Made by a program: the position numbers and the translations under genes. 64,000 nucleotides of DNA from Rutidosis leptorrhynchoides (lineage: Eukaryota; Streptophyta; Magnoliopsida; Asterales; Asteraceae), in assembly GCF_046630445.1 (NCBI RefSeq), contig NC_092337.1:194095001-194159000 (forward strand). Direction: 5' to 3'. This document shows positions 44,709 to 54,930 of this stretch, in pieces. The notes beneath the pieces are model-generated. The model did not search any database, had not been told where the DNA came from, and worked only from the letters and a program-made list of their open reading frames with translations. The number at the start of each line of letters is the position of its first letter. Position 1 is the stretch's first letter.

Positions 44709-46465
44709 TGATAAGGCTAAAAAGGAACATATATTTCATAGCAATATCCCTTCTAAATAATAGGTTTTCATATGTAATTGTATTATATTTTCATTGTAAT
44801 TGTTTAAATAAATAAGTGCGAAGACAAAAGGCGAAAACGAAGATTTGAAGACACAAACGTCCAAAAAGCTCAAATGTACAAGATACAATTCAAGTGGTTC
44901 AAATTATTGATGAGAAACGTCTAAAAATGACAAGAGTACAAGTTACAAAACGCAAAGTACAAGATATTAATTTGTACGCAAGGACGTTCGAAAATCCGGA
45001 ACCGAGACATGAACCAACTTTCAACGCTCGACGCAACGGAGCTAAAATTACAAGTTAACTATGCTCAAGAATATAATATAATATTTAAATAATTCATAAT
45101 AATAATAATAATAAATAATAAAAAGTTGTTAATTGAGCATAGTTAAGGGGTCATAAGTGAAAATTTCAATTTATCATTTGCCTATAAAAGGCCATCTAAA
45201 TCGATGATTTAGATACACCTTTTTCCAATCTTATTTCTTTCTTATGTAATTTATATTTATATTTATAATATTAAGTTTAATTTAAGATTAATAATAATTG
45301 GGTTATTGTAAGAAATGTTTTACGGGTTTTAAAGTAGGAACTCTGTCCGTGTAACGCTACGCGATTAATCACCACTGTAAGCTATGTTCTTCCTTTTTAA
45401 ATTAATGTCTAGTAGCTAAGTCATTATTATGCTTATTTAAGCCGAAGTAATCGTGATGTTTGACTAAATATTAAGACGGGGTTATTGGATTTTGTACCAT
45501 AATTAAGGTTTGGGCAAAAGACCGACACTTGTGGAAATTGGACTATTGACTATTAATAGATGGGGGGTATTGTCTAATTGAGTGACAACTCATTGGAGTC
45601 TGTCGAACCTATCTTCAAATTAATTATCCTAATAATTAATAATGATTATGGTTGTCCTATTTAGTGACGTTCATATGGAATCTATTATAATCATTTAATT
45701 AATTATTCGGGTTGGGTAATTGATTATTCAAACTGATCAAGTGGGTAAATTAATATTCATATCTAATCAAAACAGGGGTAGATTACATACAGTGATAACT
45801 GGTGTAATTGTTGACAGAAGTGATAACTGCGTCACAGTTTAAATCCTTAATTAGTTGGAATATTTGACTTCGGGTATAAGGGTAATTTGACGAGGACACT
45901 CGCACTTTATATTTATGACCGATGGACTATTATGGATAAAAACCAGATAGGTATCAAATAAACCATGACAAAGGACAATTAACCCGAGTAACAATTAATT
46001 AAAATCAAAACGTTAAACATCATGATTACGGAAGTTTAAATAAGCATAATTATTTTATTGTATTTTTCATCGCACTTTTATTTTCTGTCATTTTATTTTC
46101 TGTCATTTTATTTATCGCAATTTATTTTACGCACTTTAATTTTTGTCATTTATTTTTACGCTTAAAATCGACAAACCGGTCATTAAACGGTAAAACCCCC
46201 ATTTTATAATAATACTACTACTTATTTATATATATATTTTTACAAATAAACTTAATAATATAGCGTTAACTTCACCAGCTCCCTGTGGAATGAACCGGAC
46301 TTACTAAAAACTACACTACTCTACGATTAGGTACACTGCCTATAAGTGTTGTAGCAAGGTTTAGGTATATCCACTCGATAAATAAATAAATAAAACTTGT
46401 GTAATATTTCGTCGCATTTTGTAGTAAAAATTAATACTATTTAGTACACCCCGCTGCACACATCA
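44709..46465 (+). repeat. 5' LTR of element C
   Basis: TGATAAGGC start, ACACATCA end. Contains a TATA box (45183-45190). It ends directly before AGTTTTTGGCGCC. Confidence 0.95.
45183..45213 (+). promoter_or_regulatory. TATA box and start-site hairpin in element C LTR
   Basis: TATAAAAG at 45183-45190 is followed by TCTAAATC, GAT, GATTTAGA (45195-45213), an 8-bp stem with 3-nt loop where the transcript should begin. The same layout occurs in the 3' LTR at 53103-53133. Confidence 0.7.
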
Positions 46466-46471
46466 AGTTTT

Positions 46472-46489
46472 TGGCGCCGCTGCCGGGGA
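46472..46489 (+). promoter_or_regulatory. Primer binding site of element C
   Basis: TGGCGCCGCTGCCGGGGA, an Athila-type site seven bases after the LTR end. Confidence 0.85.
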
Positions 46490-47585
46490 GCGCTAAAACG
46501 CTATATTTTTAATTATAATAATATTGAAATAAAATATAATAATATAATAATATTGAAATAGAATATAATAATATAATAATATTGAAATAGAATATAATAA
46601 TATAATAATATTTTAGAATCAAAATTTGATACGTAAAATTTTAAAAAGTCGTATTTATTAAATACTTCAGGGGTATATTATGTAACTTGTAATTAATAAT
46701 TTCTATCATGTCGCTTTCATGTGAATAGTAAATTAATTAATTTCTTTTCATTTACTATTCATGAATAGTAAATGAATTAAAAAAAAAAGTTTTGAAAAAA
46801 ATTAATAATTATAAAAAATTATTAATTTGTAAAAAAAATCATTTTTTTAAAAAAAAAAAAAGTTGTAAAAAAAAACGTTTTTTTTTAAGAAAAAAAATTC
46901 GTTTTTAAAAAAAAAAAAAAAATTTGTAAAAAAAAATTCGTTTTTTAAAAAAAAAAAAATTAAAAAAAAATTTTTTTTTTTAAAAATAATAAATAATAAT
47001 TTTTTTTTTAAGTTTTATTACCTTTAGATTTTTAGACTATAGTTACAATTTTTAGTATTAAGTTTAGTTTTGCATAGTTATTTTTATTTCTAGAATTTTT
47101 AGGTTTGCCGTAAAATCCCTTAAGTGCTTATTCCTTAGACTAAGATTTACGTGCTTTAGAATTTTGCGACGCCGTTTTTCGCGCTACTTTCTTATTTTTA
47201 TTTTTCGACGCCTATTTTTCGACCTTTTATTTTTCGACATTTTTCGACGCGCAATCTATTTCTTTCTTATTTCTCGCCATTCTAGTTTTTAGGACTTAGA
47301 ATTTTTTCTACTTCTTCTCTAAATTTCTTAAAATTACGAAAATTTATTTTAAGTGGTTAAATTGATAGACATCAAAATTTTCTGGTTCGTAGTAATAGTT
47401 GGATTTGTACGTGGACCGGGTTATTGGAGCCAAACAGTACTCAATTATATTGAGACCAAACGAATCCTGCCCCTCTGCTGCATCTTTTGGCTATTCGAAA
47501 CGTGGGCAAAATCAGAAAAGTCTATTGATTGGATAACTTATTATAATTTTTCTTTCCTTTTAAAAACTAATAGGATATTCAGTGA
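46490..47585 (+). other. Leader of element C, AT-rich
   Basis: Contains a tandem repeat of about 36 bp (three copies, 46507-46612, ATAATATTGAAATA core), a perfect 30-bp palindrome (46747-46776), alternating A- and T-tracts (46780-47010), and a block near 47430-47480 conserved in the leader of element D. Confidence 0.7.
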
Positions 47586-50285
47586 ATGCACCGAGCAAGA
47601 CATTCACCACCTTTTATACGTTCACCACCTGTAACTCGATCAAGACATTTAGCAAATATTGTCGCCGTTGATTTTTCTTTAGAATCATCATCCAGTCGAA
47701 CAAATACTCCAATTCAAATTTCCGACAATCCATCTTTTGAACCCGATTTCACAACTAAGAAACTGGAGGATATTCAAGGACAATTCCAAGATCCTGAACC
47801 ACAAACCGTTAAATCAGAGTCCTCTAGTGATTCGTATTCAACGAATTCAATTATGGAAGTAACGGAACCTCTAAGTATGGAAGATCGAATGAGAGCTAAA
47901 CGCACGGGCCAAGGTCACGCCATTATTAAGCCAGAAGTTAATGCTCCAGATTATGAAATCAAAGGACAAATTCTACATATGGTAACTAATCAGTGCCAAT
48001 ATAGTGGTACGCCAAAGGAAGATCCCAACGAACATCTTCGTACGTTTAAAAGAATTTGTACACTATTCAAAATCCGAGAAGTGGAAAATGAGCAGATCTA
48101 TCTCATGTTATTTCCCTGGACTTTAAAGGGAGAAGCCAAAGATTGGTTAGAATCGTTACCTGAAGGGGCGATTGACACATGGGATGTCTTAGTTGAAAAA
48201 TTTCTTCAAAGATTCTTTCCGGCATCTAAAGCCGTGAGACTTCAAGGAGAAATTGTTACGTTCGCGCAAAAGCCAAATGAAACATTATATGAGGCATGGA
48301 CAAGATTCGGAAGGATGTTGAGAGGATGTCCTCAACACGGATTAGATACTTTTCAAATAGTACAAATCTTCTATAAAGGCGTAGACATCGCCACACGAAA
48401 AGACATCGACATAACCGCTGGTGGATCCATTATGAAGAAAACCGCAACTGAAGCTTACAAAATTATTGATAACACAGCCTCCCACTCGCATGAGTGGCAC
48501 CAAGAAAAAGATATCTTTCGATCATCTAAAGCGGCTAGAGCCGATTCTAGCCATAACTTTGATTCCGTTTCCGCAAAAATAGATGCTTTCGAGAGACGAA
48601 TGGAAAAGATGAATAAAGATATTCACGCAATACGAATCAGTTGTGAGCAATGCGGTGGACCACACTTATTGAAAGATTGTCACATTGAACCAACGATGGA
48701 ACAACGAGAGAATGTTTCCTATATGAACCAAAGGCCGGGAAATAATTATCAAAATAATTATCAACCGCCAAGGCTAAACTTAAATCGAAATCAAAACATT
48801 CTTTACAATCCAAAAGGACCCGAAAATAACTGGTATAACCAACAAGGTCCGAATAACCAACCAACTCAAAACAACACTTTCAATCAACAAAGACCTGGCT
48901 TATATAAACCACAACAACAAACTGAAAAGAAAAAGTCAAATATGAAAGACGTGGTATTCAAGCTAGTTGAATCTCAAACACAATTTATTGAAACTCAAAC
49001 CCAAACGAACGAGAGGTTTGATCAGTCATTAAGAACTCAACAAGCTTCCATTTTGAATCTAGAAAAACACGTAGGTACTCTTGCTAGCATGATGAGTGAG
49101 AGGGAACAAGGAAAGCTACCGAGTAATACTGAAGTAAATCCTCGGAAAGAGAATGTTAATATGGTGTCAACAAATTCTGAAAAACCAGCTTCAGAAGATG
49201 GGAAGGTTTTAGATGTGAGTAACAATGAAGAAGTTACACCACCACCACCATCCGAGTATGTAAAGCCAGTGGTGGCACCATATAGACCACCCATCCCGTT
49301 TCCAAGAAAAGGAGTTGAGTATGAGCAAGTAATAGGTAATAAAGTTTGTGATACCTCTGGAAAGAAGAAGAATAAGAAGAATAAGAAAGTGCAAGAAATA
49401 AAAACCGTAGAAGTAAACCCGGTGAAGACAGTTCCACCAAAACCTCTACCTAGGATAGGTGATCCAGGTGAATTTATTGTTCCTTGTCTACTTAGTGATT
49501 GTGTCATGTATGATGCACTAGCAGATTTAGGTGCGAGTGTAAGTATTATGCCTCTTTCATTATATAAGAGATTAGGTGTAGGTGAGTTAACTCCAACGGA
49601 TATGAGTGTTCGACTCCTTGATCAAACCATTAAGCACCCAGTTGGAATTGCTGACAACCTACCCGTTCAAGTAGGTAATTTAACCTTTCTAGTCGAATTC
49701 ATTGTCATTGACATAGAAGAGGACTCAAACGTTCCTCTAATTTTAGGTCGACCATTCTTAGCGTCCACCGGGGTGTTATTTGATGTAAGAAAGGGTAGAA
49801 TGACACTTAGTAATGATGAGAAATCGATCACCTTTATGATTCGACAGTCTAAATATCCAAAAACCAAAACCGTTGAACCGACAAAAACGATTGGTAAGAA
49901 CCATGTTGTTTTACCAACTCCAACGGTAATGCTTAACAATAATAGAACGCCTAAGTGTGGGGAAAATGAAGTAACACCTAATGATGACTTGATAATAAAG
50001 AACCCCATAGTTGATACGAAATTAAATAACCCCGTTATTAACAGTTCAATGAAGAAACTTTTTAAACGGGTTATTGATGCTAAAAGTAAGGGAAACTTTA
50101 AGTTATATAACCGGTTAGTATCCAATCTATCACCTAAAGAAAAGGAGAAACTAGTTGAAATTGTGGATATTACACAGGAATCTGACCAATGGCTTAAAGA
50201 AAAAGTCACGGATATGCAAGTTGATTATGGACCAAGAGAAATTAACGATGAAGTTAATCACAATTTTGACACCACGGCTACCTAA
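47586..50285 (+). CDS. gag: Athila-type Gag-protease protein of element C
   Basis: 900 codons without a stop. The retrotransposon Gag core lies at about 135-260 (PNEHLRTFKRICTLFKI, WTLKGEAKDWLESLP, LQRFFPASKAVRLQGEI, NETLYEAWTRFGRMLRGC). A zinc-knuckle variant CEQCGGPHLLKDC starts near 352, followed by an Asn/Gln-rich region and a Lys-rich patch. The protease has ADLGASVSIMPLSLYKRLG near 645 and LILGRPFLASTG near 720; the catalytic D-L-G-A is typical of Athila. The frame stops before RT with no RT remnant downstream. The first ATG of this frame is used; 47353-47634 is an overlapping frame without recognisable domain. Such a protein could package its own RNA while polymerase and integrase come from another element. 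Confidence 0.92.
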   Translation: MHRARHSPPFIRSPPVTRSRHLANIVAVDFSLESSSSRTNTPIQISDNPSFEPDFTTKKLEDIQGQFQDPEPQTVKSESSSDSYSTNSIMEVTEPLSMEDRMRAKRTGQGHAIIKPEVNAPDYEIKGQILHMVTNQCQYSGTPKEDPNEHLRTFKRICTLFKIREVENEQIYLMLFPWTLKGEAKDWLESLPEGAIDTWDVLVEKFLQRFFPASKAVRLQGEIVTFAQKPNETLYEAWTRFGRMLRGCPQHGLDTFQIVQIFYKGVDIATRKDIDITAGGSIMKKTATEAYKIIDNTASHSHEWHQEKDIFRSSKAARADSSHNFDSVSAKIDAFERRMEKMNKDIHAIRISCEQCGGPHLLKDCHIEPTMEQRENVSYMNQRPGNNYQNNYQPPRLNLNRNQNILYNPKGPENNWYNQQGPNNQPTQNNTFNQQRPGLYKPQQQTEKKKSNMKDVVFKLVESQTQFIETQTQTNERFDQSLRTQQASILNLEKHVGTLASMMSEREQGKLPSNTEVNPRKENVNMVSTNSEKPASEDGKVLDVSNNEEVTPPPPSEYVKPVVAPYRPPIPFPRKGVEYEQVIGNKVCDTSGKKKNKKNKKVQEIKTVEVNPVKTVPPKPLPRIGDPGEFIVPCLLSDCVMYDALADLGASVSIMPLSLYKRLGVGELTPTDMSVRLLDQTIKHPVGIADNLPVQVGNLTFLVEFIVIDIEEDSNVPLILGRPFLASTGVLFDVRKGRMTLSNDEKSITFMIRQSKYPKTKTVEPTKTIGKNHVVLPTPTVMLNNNRTPKCGENEVTPNDDLIIKNPIVDTKLNNPVINSSMKKLFKRVIDAKSKGNFKLYNRLVSNLSPKEKEKLVEIVDITQESDQWLKEKVTDMQVDYGPREINDEVNHNFDTTAT

Positions 50286-52613
50286 GTGTGGGGAGATTCA
50301 AATGTTCTAAAAAGAAAATGCTATCTAGAGTTAGTTGTTCTGTTCTCGTGTAGTTCCGAGAATGGAACCCGATTGGTCTTTTCCGCTAGCAGACACTAAA
50401 GAACTAGTTTTCTCCCTCCATTCTGAATTTTTGTTTTGTAGTTTTTTTTTATGAAATTAATATGCATTTTAATTTAAGTTTTTAAAAACAAAATTTACTT
50501 TAATTCATTAAGTTTAAAAAATGATTTCTAAAATTCGTCGTGAGTTAAAGACTAGGTCGTTGAGCCGAAATTGCTTTACCCGAGGGCGGGGCGACAAATT
50601 TTGTTATCATTTAATTTTATTGATCTAAAGTATGCAAAAAAAAAAAAAAAAAAAATATTATATTAATTTTTGAACGTAGGGGTTATATACCAAACTTCAA
50701 AAATATGTATATATGTTTGTATTTTATGTTATGTACACAACAGGGTAAAACAGCGCACTTTCAAAGACTGTCATTAAGTTCAACAAAAAGCTACTAATTT
50801 TGATGACAAGGCGCAAAATATCAAATGTGATGTAAAATAATATGCTTACAAACTGGGTATTTTTAATCACTTTTCTACACTAATCACCCTCATGAATTTA
50901 TAATTATAGTCTGATTTCATGCAAATGAGGGCATTGCATGATCTCAAGTGTGGGGAAGGGTTATAAATTCTCTCGGGTTTACACTTAGTTTATTTGCCAA
51001 ATTTTGTGAAAATTTGAAAAATTTTCAATTAAATGAACTCAAAATCATGTTTATACATATTTATGAACGATGAAAACTAGGTGATAATACCGAAATTATC
51101 GTTACCTCGAAAAGGACATAAATTGAGAAACACCCTAAAACGCTTGAATTCATTTAAAATGAAATAGAAGAAAATAAAAAGGCAAAGAAAGAAACTAAGT
51201 GTGGGAAGAATGTACCAAGTTATTCAATTTAAAACATATATCACATATTTTTGTACAAGATTATTGCAGGTACTTTTGCTTTGGACGATACTAATCAGTT
51301 TTACCCGGTTTACTGTAATACATTTGAAAGAAAGATGGATCTACACGATGAATCAATTCCATCATTAAAAGGAAGTAAAGTCTTCCGAAAAAGACACGCG
51401 CTTCTTGATTTAGGTCATGAAGTTGTCGTCCAGACCAGCTGTAGGTTGACGAAAAATCTAGAAAAGTCATCACTAAAATCAGCAGGAAATCCACGGACCT
51501 CAGCATCAAACAGGGTCGCCAAGTGGTCAGATTTATCCTAACCATGAGAAGGATTTATCTCGTACAATGGGGAGGCACCGTGCAAATTAGCTTGATAAGA
51601 CTAATGAATCAGATCCCCAGAAAAGGATAATCTCCTTAAAGATTAAAAATCAGCTTTTAAGACTGATATTACTCAATTCTTGAGATTGACCTTAAAGATT
51701 GAGAATTCAAACTCATGGAATTCAATGATATCTAAACTCGAGCTTGAACGAGAAAATATTTTGATCAAAATTACAAACCGATTTGTTTTCTGAAAACCCA
51801 TTTTTAATGCGTTCATTACCATTGAACGTAAAATCCTGAGAATTCATTGGAATTCATTAGGTCACCTGAACCAAATCGGGTGTCAACCGTAAGAACGGTG
51901 GTTGCATAGCATGGTCGGAGACAGGACCTTGTGCCAGACCGAAAAATCATAAGGGTGAGCTTTACTATTGCTCCTACCAAGGATAGTAATTGCGTCCGAC
52001 ACGTTTTAGACCATGAACAAATGCATGTCATTAGACATTGCCTTAACAGTTTCTTGTTCATCGCTTTCCTTTACAACCGGACGGTAGTTTGCCGAAAGGT
52101 AATATACGGAACAAGTAAACTGGACGTGTTGCTTTCCCAATAAAATGTTAGCAAGTGGGTAACACAAAACCACAAGTGTTGAGCTAAAATTTTCAAATCT
52201 GAAACCCACACAACCCACAAAAATATTTTGCAAATACCGGTGAAGGGTTATTCCGGAAAACTTGTCTAGGGTAAAAGCTAGATTGAATTTTCAAAAGATC
52301 AAATGTTTTCATAAAGATCCAATTTCCTAACGGATCTAAATTTTCATAGTCATGTGGAACTGTAAACCGCCTTTCAAATGTGCACTTTGCTTTGGAAACC
52401 GAAAGTAAATCGGCTATTTGATTGCAAGTGTCGTTGACCTAAACCCGAGGCAACAGTGGATGACACACCCACCTTTAACCATGGTTCTATCGTTACTATC
52501 ATTGTTTATACCACCATATCAAAATCACTGATGTACAAAGTGTGATGAATAAAAAAGTGATTCATGTATGTTTTTATTTCAAGTTCTGTATTGCTTAAGG
52601 ACAAGCAACGCTC
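50286..52613 (+). other. Non-coding 3' interior of element C
   Basis: 2.3 kb without RT, integrase or envelope-like sequence. AAGTGTGGGGA-type motifs recur (about 50284, 50945, 51197 in variant form), and a run of about 21 A residues lies at 50635-50655. Confidence 0.65.
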
Positions 52614-52628
52614 AAGTGTGGGGATATT
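52614..52628 (+). promoter_or_regulatory. Polypurine tract of element C
   Basis: AAGTGTGGGGATATT directly precedes the 3' LTR. Confidence 0.75.
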
Positions 52629-54385
52629 TGATAAGGCTAAAAAGGAACATATATTTTATAGCAATATCCCTTCTAAATAATAGGTTTTCATATGTAATTG
52701 TATTATATTTTCATTGTAATTGTTTAAATAAATAAGTGCGAAGACAAAAGGCGAAAACGAAGATTTGAAGACACAAACGTCCAAAAAGCTCAAATGTACA
52801 AGATACAATTCAAGTGGTTCAAATTATTGATGAGAAACGTCTAAAAATGACAAGAGTACAAGTTACAAAACGCAAAGTACAAGATATTAAATTGTACGCA
52901 AGGACGTTCGAAAATCCGGAACCGAGACATGAACCAACTTTCAACGCTCGACGCAACGGAGCTAAAATTACAAGTTAACTATGCTCAAGAATATAATATA
53001 ATATTTAAATAATTCATAATAAGAATAATAATAAATAATAAAAAGTTGTTAATTGAGCATAGTTAAGGGGTCATAAGTGAAAATTTCAATTTATCATTTG
53101 CCTATAAAAGGCCATCTAAATCGATGATTTAGATACACCTTTTTCCAATCTTATTTCTTTCTTATGTAATTTATATTTATATTTATAATATTAAGTTTAA
53201 TTTAAGATTAATAATAATTGGGTTATTGTAAGAAATGTTTTACGGGTTTTAAAGTAGGAACTCTGTCCGTGTAACGCTACGCGATTAATCACCACTGTAA
53301 GCTATGTTCTTCCTTTTTAAATTAATGTCTAGTAGCTAAGTCATTATTATGCTTATTTAAGCCGAAGTAATCGTGATGTTTGACTAAATATTAAGACGGG
53401 GTTATTGGATTTTGTACCATAATTAAGGTTTGGGCAAAAGACTGACACTTGTGGAAATTGGACTATTGACTATTAATAGATGGGGGGTATTGTCTAATTG
53501 AGTGACAACTCATTGGAGTCTGTCGAACCTATCTTCAAATTAATTATCCTAATAATTAATAATGATTATGGTTGTCCTATTTAGTGACGTTCATATGGAA
53601 TCTATTATAATCATTTAATTAATTATTCGGGTTGGGTAATTGATTATTCAAACTGATCAAGTGGGTAAATTAATATTCATATCTAATCAAAACAGGGGTA
53701 GATTACATACAGTGATAACTGGTGTAATTGTTGACAGAAGTGATAACTGCGTCACAGTTTAAATCCTTAATTAGTTGGAATATTTGACTTCGGGTATAAG
53801 GGTAATTTGACGAGGACACTCGCACTTTATATTTATGACCGATGGACTATTATGGATAAAAACCAGATAGGTATCAAATAAACCATGACAAAGGACAATT
53901 AACCCGAGTAACAATTAATTAAAATCAAAACGTTAAACATCATGATTACGGAAGTTTAAATAAGCATAATTATTTTATTGTATTTTTCATCGCACTTTTA
54001 TTTTCTGTCATTTTATTTTCTGTCATTTTATTTATCGCAATTTATTTTACGCACTTTAATTTTTGTCATTTATTTTTACGCTTAAAATCGACAAACCGGT
54101 CATTAAACGGTAAAACCCCCATTTTATAATAATACTACTACTTATTTATATATATATTTTTACAAATAAACTTAATAATATAGCGTTAACTTCACCAGCT
54201 CCCTGTGGAACGAACCGGACTTACTAAAAACTACACTACTCTACGATTAGGTACACTGCCTATAAGTGTTGTAGCAAGGTTTAGGTATATCCACTCGATA
54301 AATAAATAAATAAAACTTGTGTAATATTTCGTCGCATTTTGTAGTAAAAATTAATACTATTTAGTACACCCCGCTGCACACATCA
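52629..54385 (+). repeat. 3' LTR of element C
   Basis: Same length as the 5' LTR. Differences seen by eye lie near 52657, 52891, 53023, 53444 and 54211. TATA box at 53103-53110. Confidence 0.95.
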
Positions 54386-54930
54386 ATGGTCGTGTGCAGA
54401 TCGATTGATTGAGTGATATGGTTATGGATGTAGCTTGTGGTGAGTTGTAGCCGAGAAAACTTGAAGGGATATGTGGTGTTGATCGTATTTTCCTAAATGG
54501 AAATTATGGACGTTGAGTGTATGAGATATCGCTTGTTGCGGTAGTGCGCGCTAGTGATTATTAGCATGTGGTGAGATCTTAGAATTTACGGAAGATGTTA
54601 TGGATGTCGAGCTTGTGTGTGTCTCGTAGGATCGTGAGGCATGATGGCAATGATTTTCGGTGAATTGTTCTACTTTTAAGACGATTGTGAAGTGTATGGT
54701 ACGAGTTTGGATACTCGGCGTAGGAGCAAACGGTTGCAGTTGTTTTGACTCGAGGATTGATTACCCGATATTGTTGTAATATGATGCGTTAGTGCACGAA
54801 GCGAGAATTCAGATGCGTATACTACATGTGTGACTCCACGTTGGAAGCAGAAATGTTCGAGGGAGAAGTGCTTAACTTCTAGTATTGATGCGGATCACGA
54901 GGACGTGATCCAATTTAAGTGGGGGAGAGT
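54386..54930 (+). other. Interior of element B, right of element C, with PPT
   Basis: Non-coding. It ends with AAGTGGGGGAGAGT (54917-54930), the polypurine tract, immediately before the B 3' LTR. Confidence 0.75.

Larger units (their letters stand above)
44709..54385 (+). mobile_element. Element C: Athila-type element with gag and protease only
   Basis: 9677 bp between ATGGT duplications (44704-44708 and 54386-54390). The two LTRs are 1757 bp each and differ by about five substitutions as counted by eye. It has an Athila-type PBS, one intact Gag-protease frame and a PPT, but no RT, RNase H or integrase in the 6.2-kb interior. This matches non-autonomous elements that keep gag (TR-GAG type). 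It interrupts element B. Confidence 0.93.

Noticed and set aside
49037-50209. Minus-strand frames of up to 180 codons over the gag-protease gene of element C
   Set aside because: They are antisense shadows of a well-supported gene with no domain of their own.
51251-51541. 97-codon frame in the 3' interior of element C as a gene
   Set aside because: No motif, no conserved context, and an overlapping antisense frame of similar length; length alone is not evidence here.
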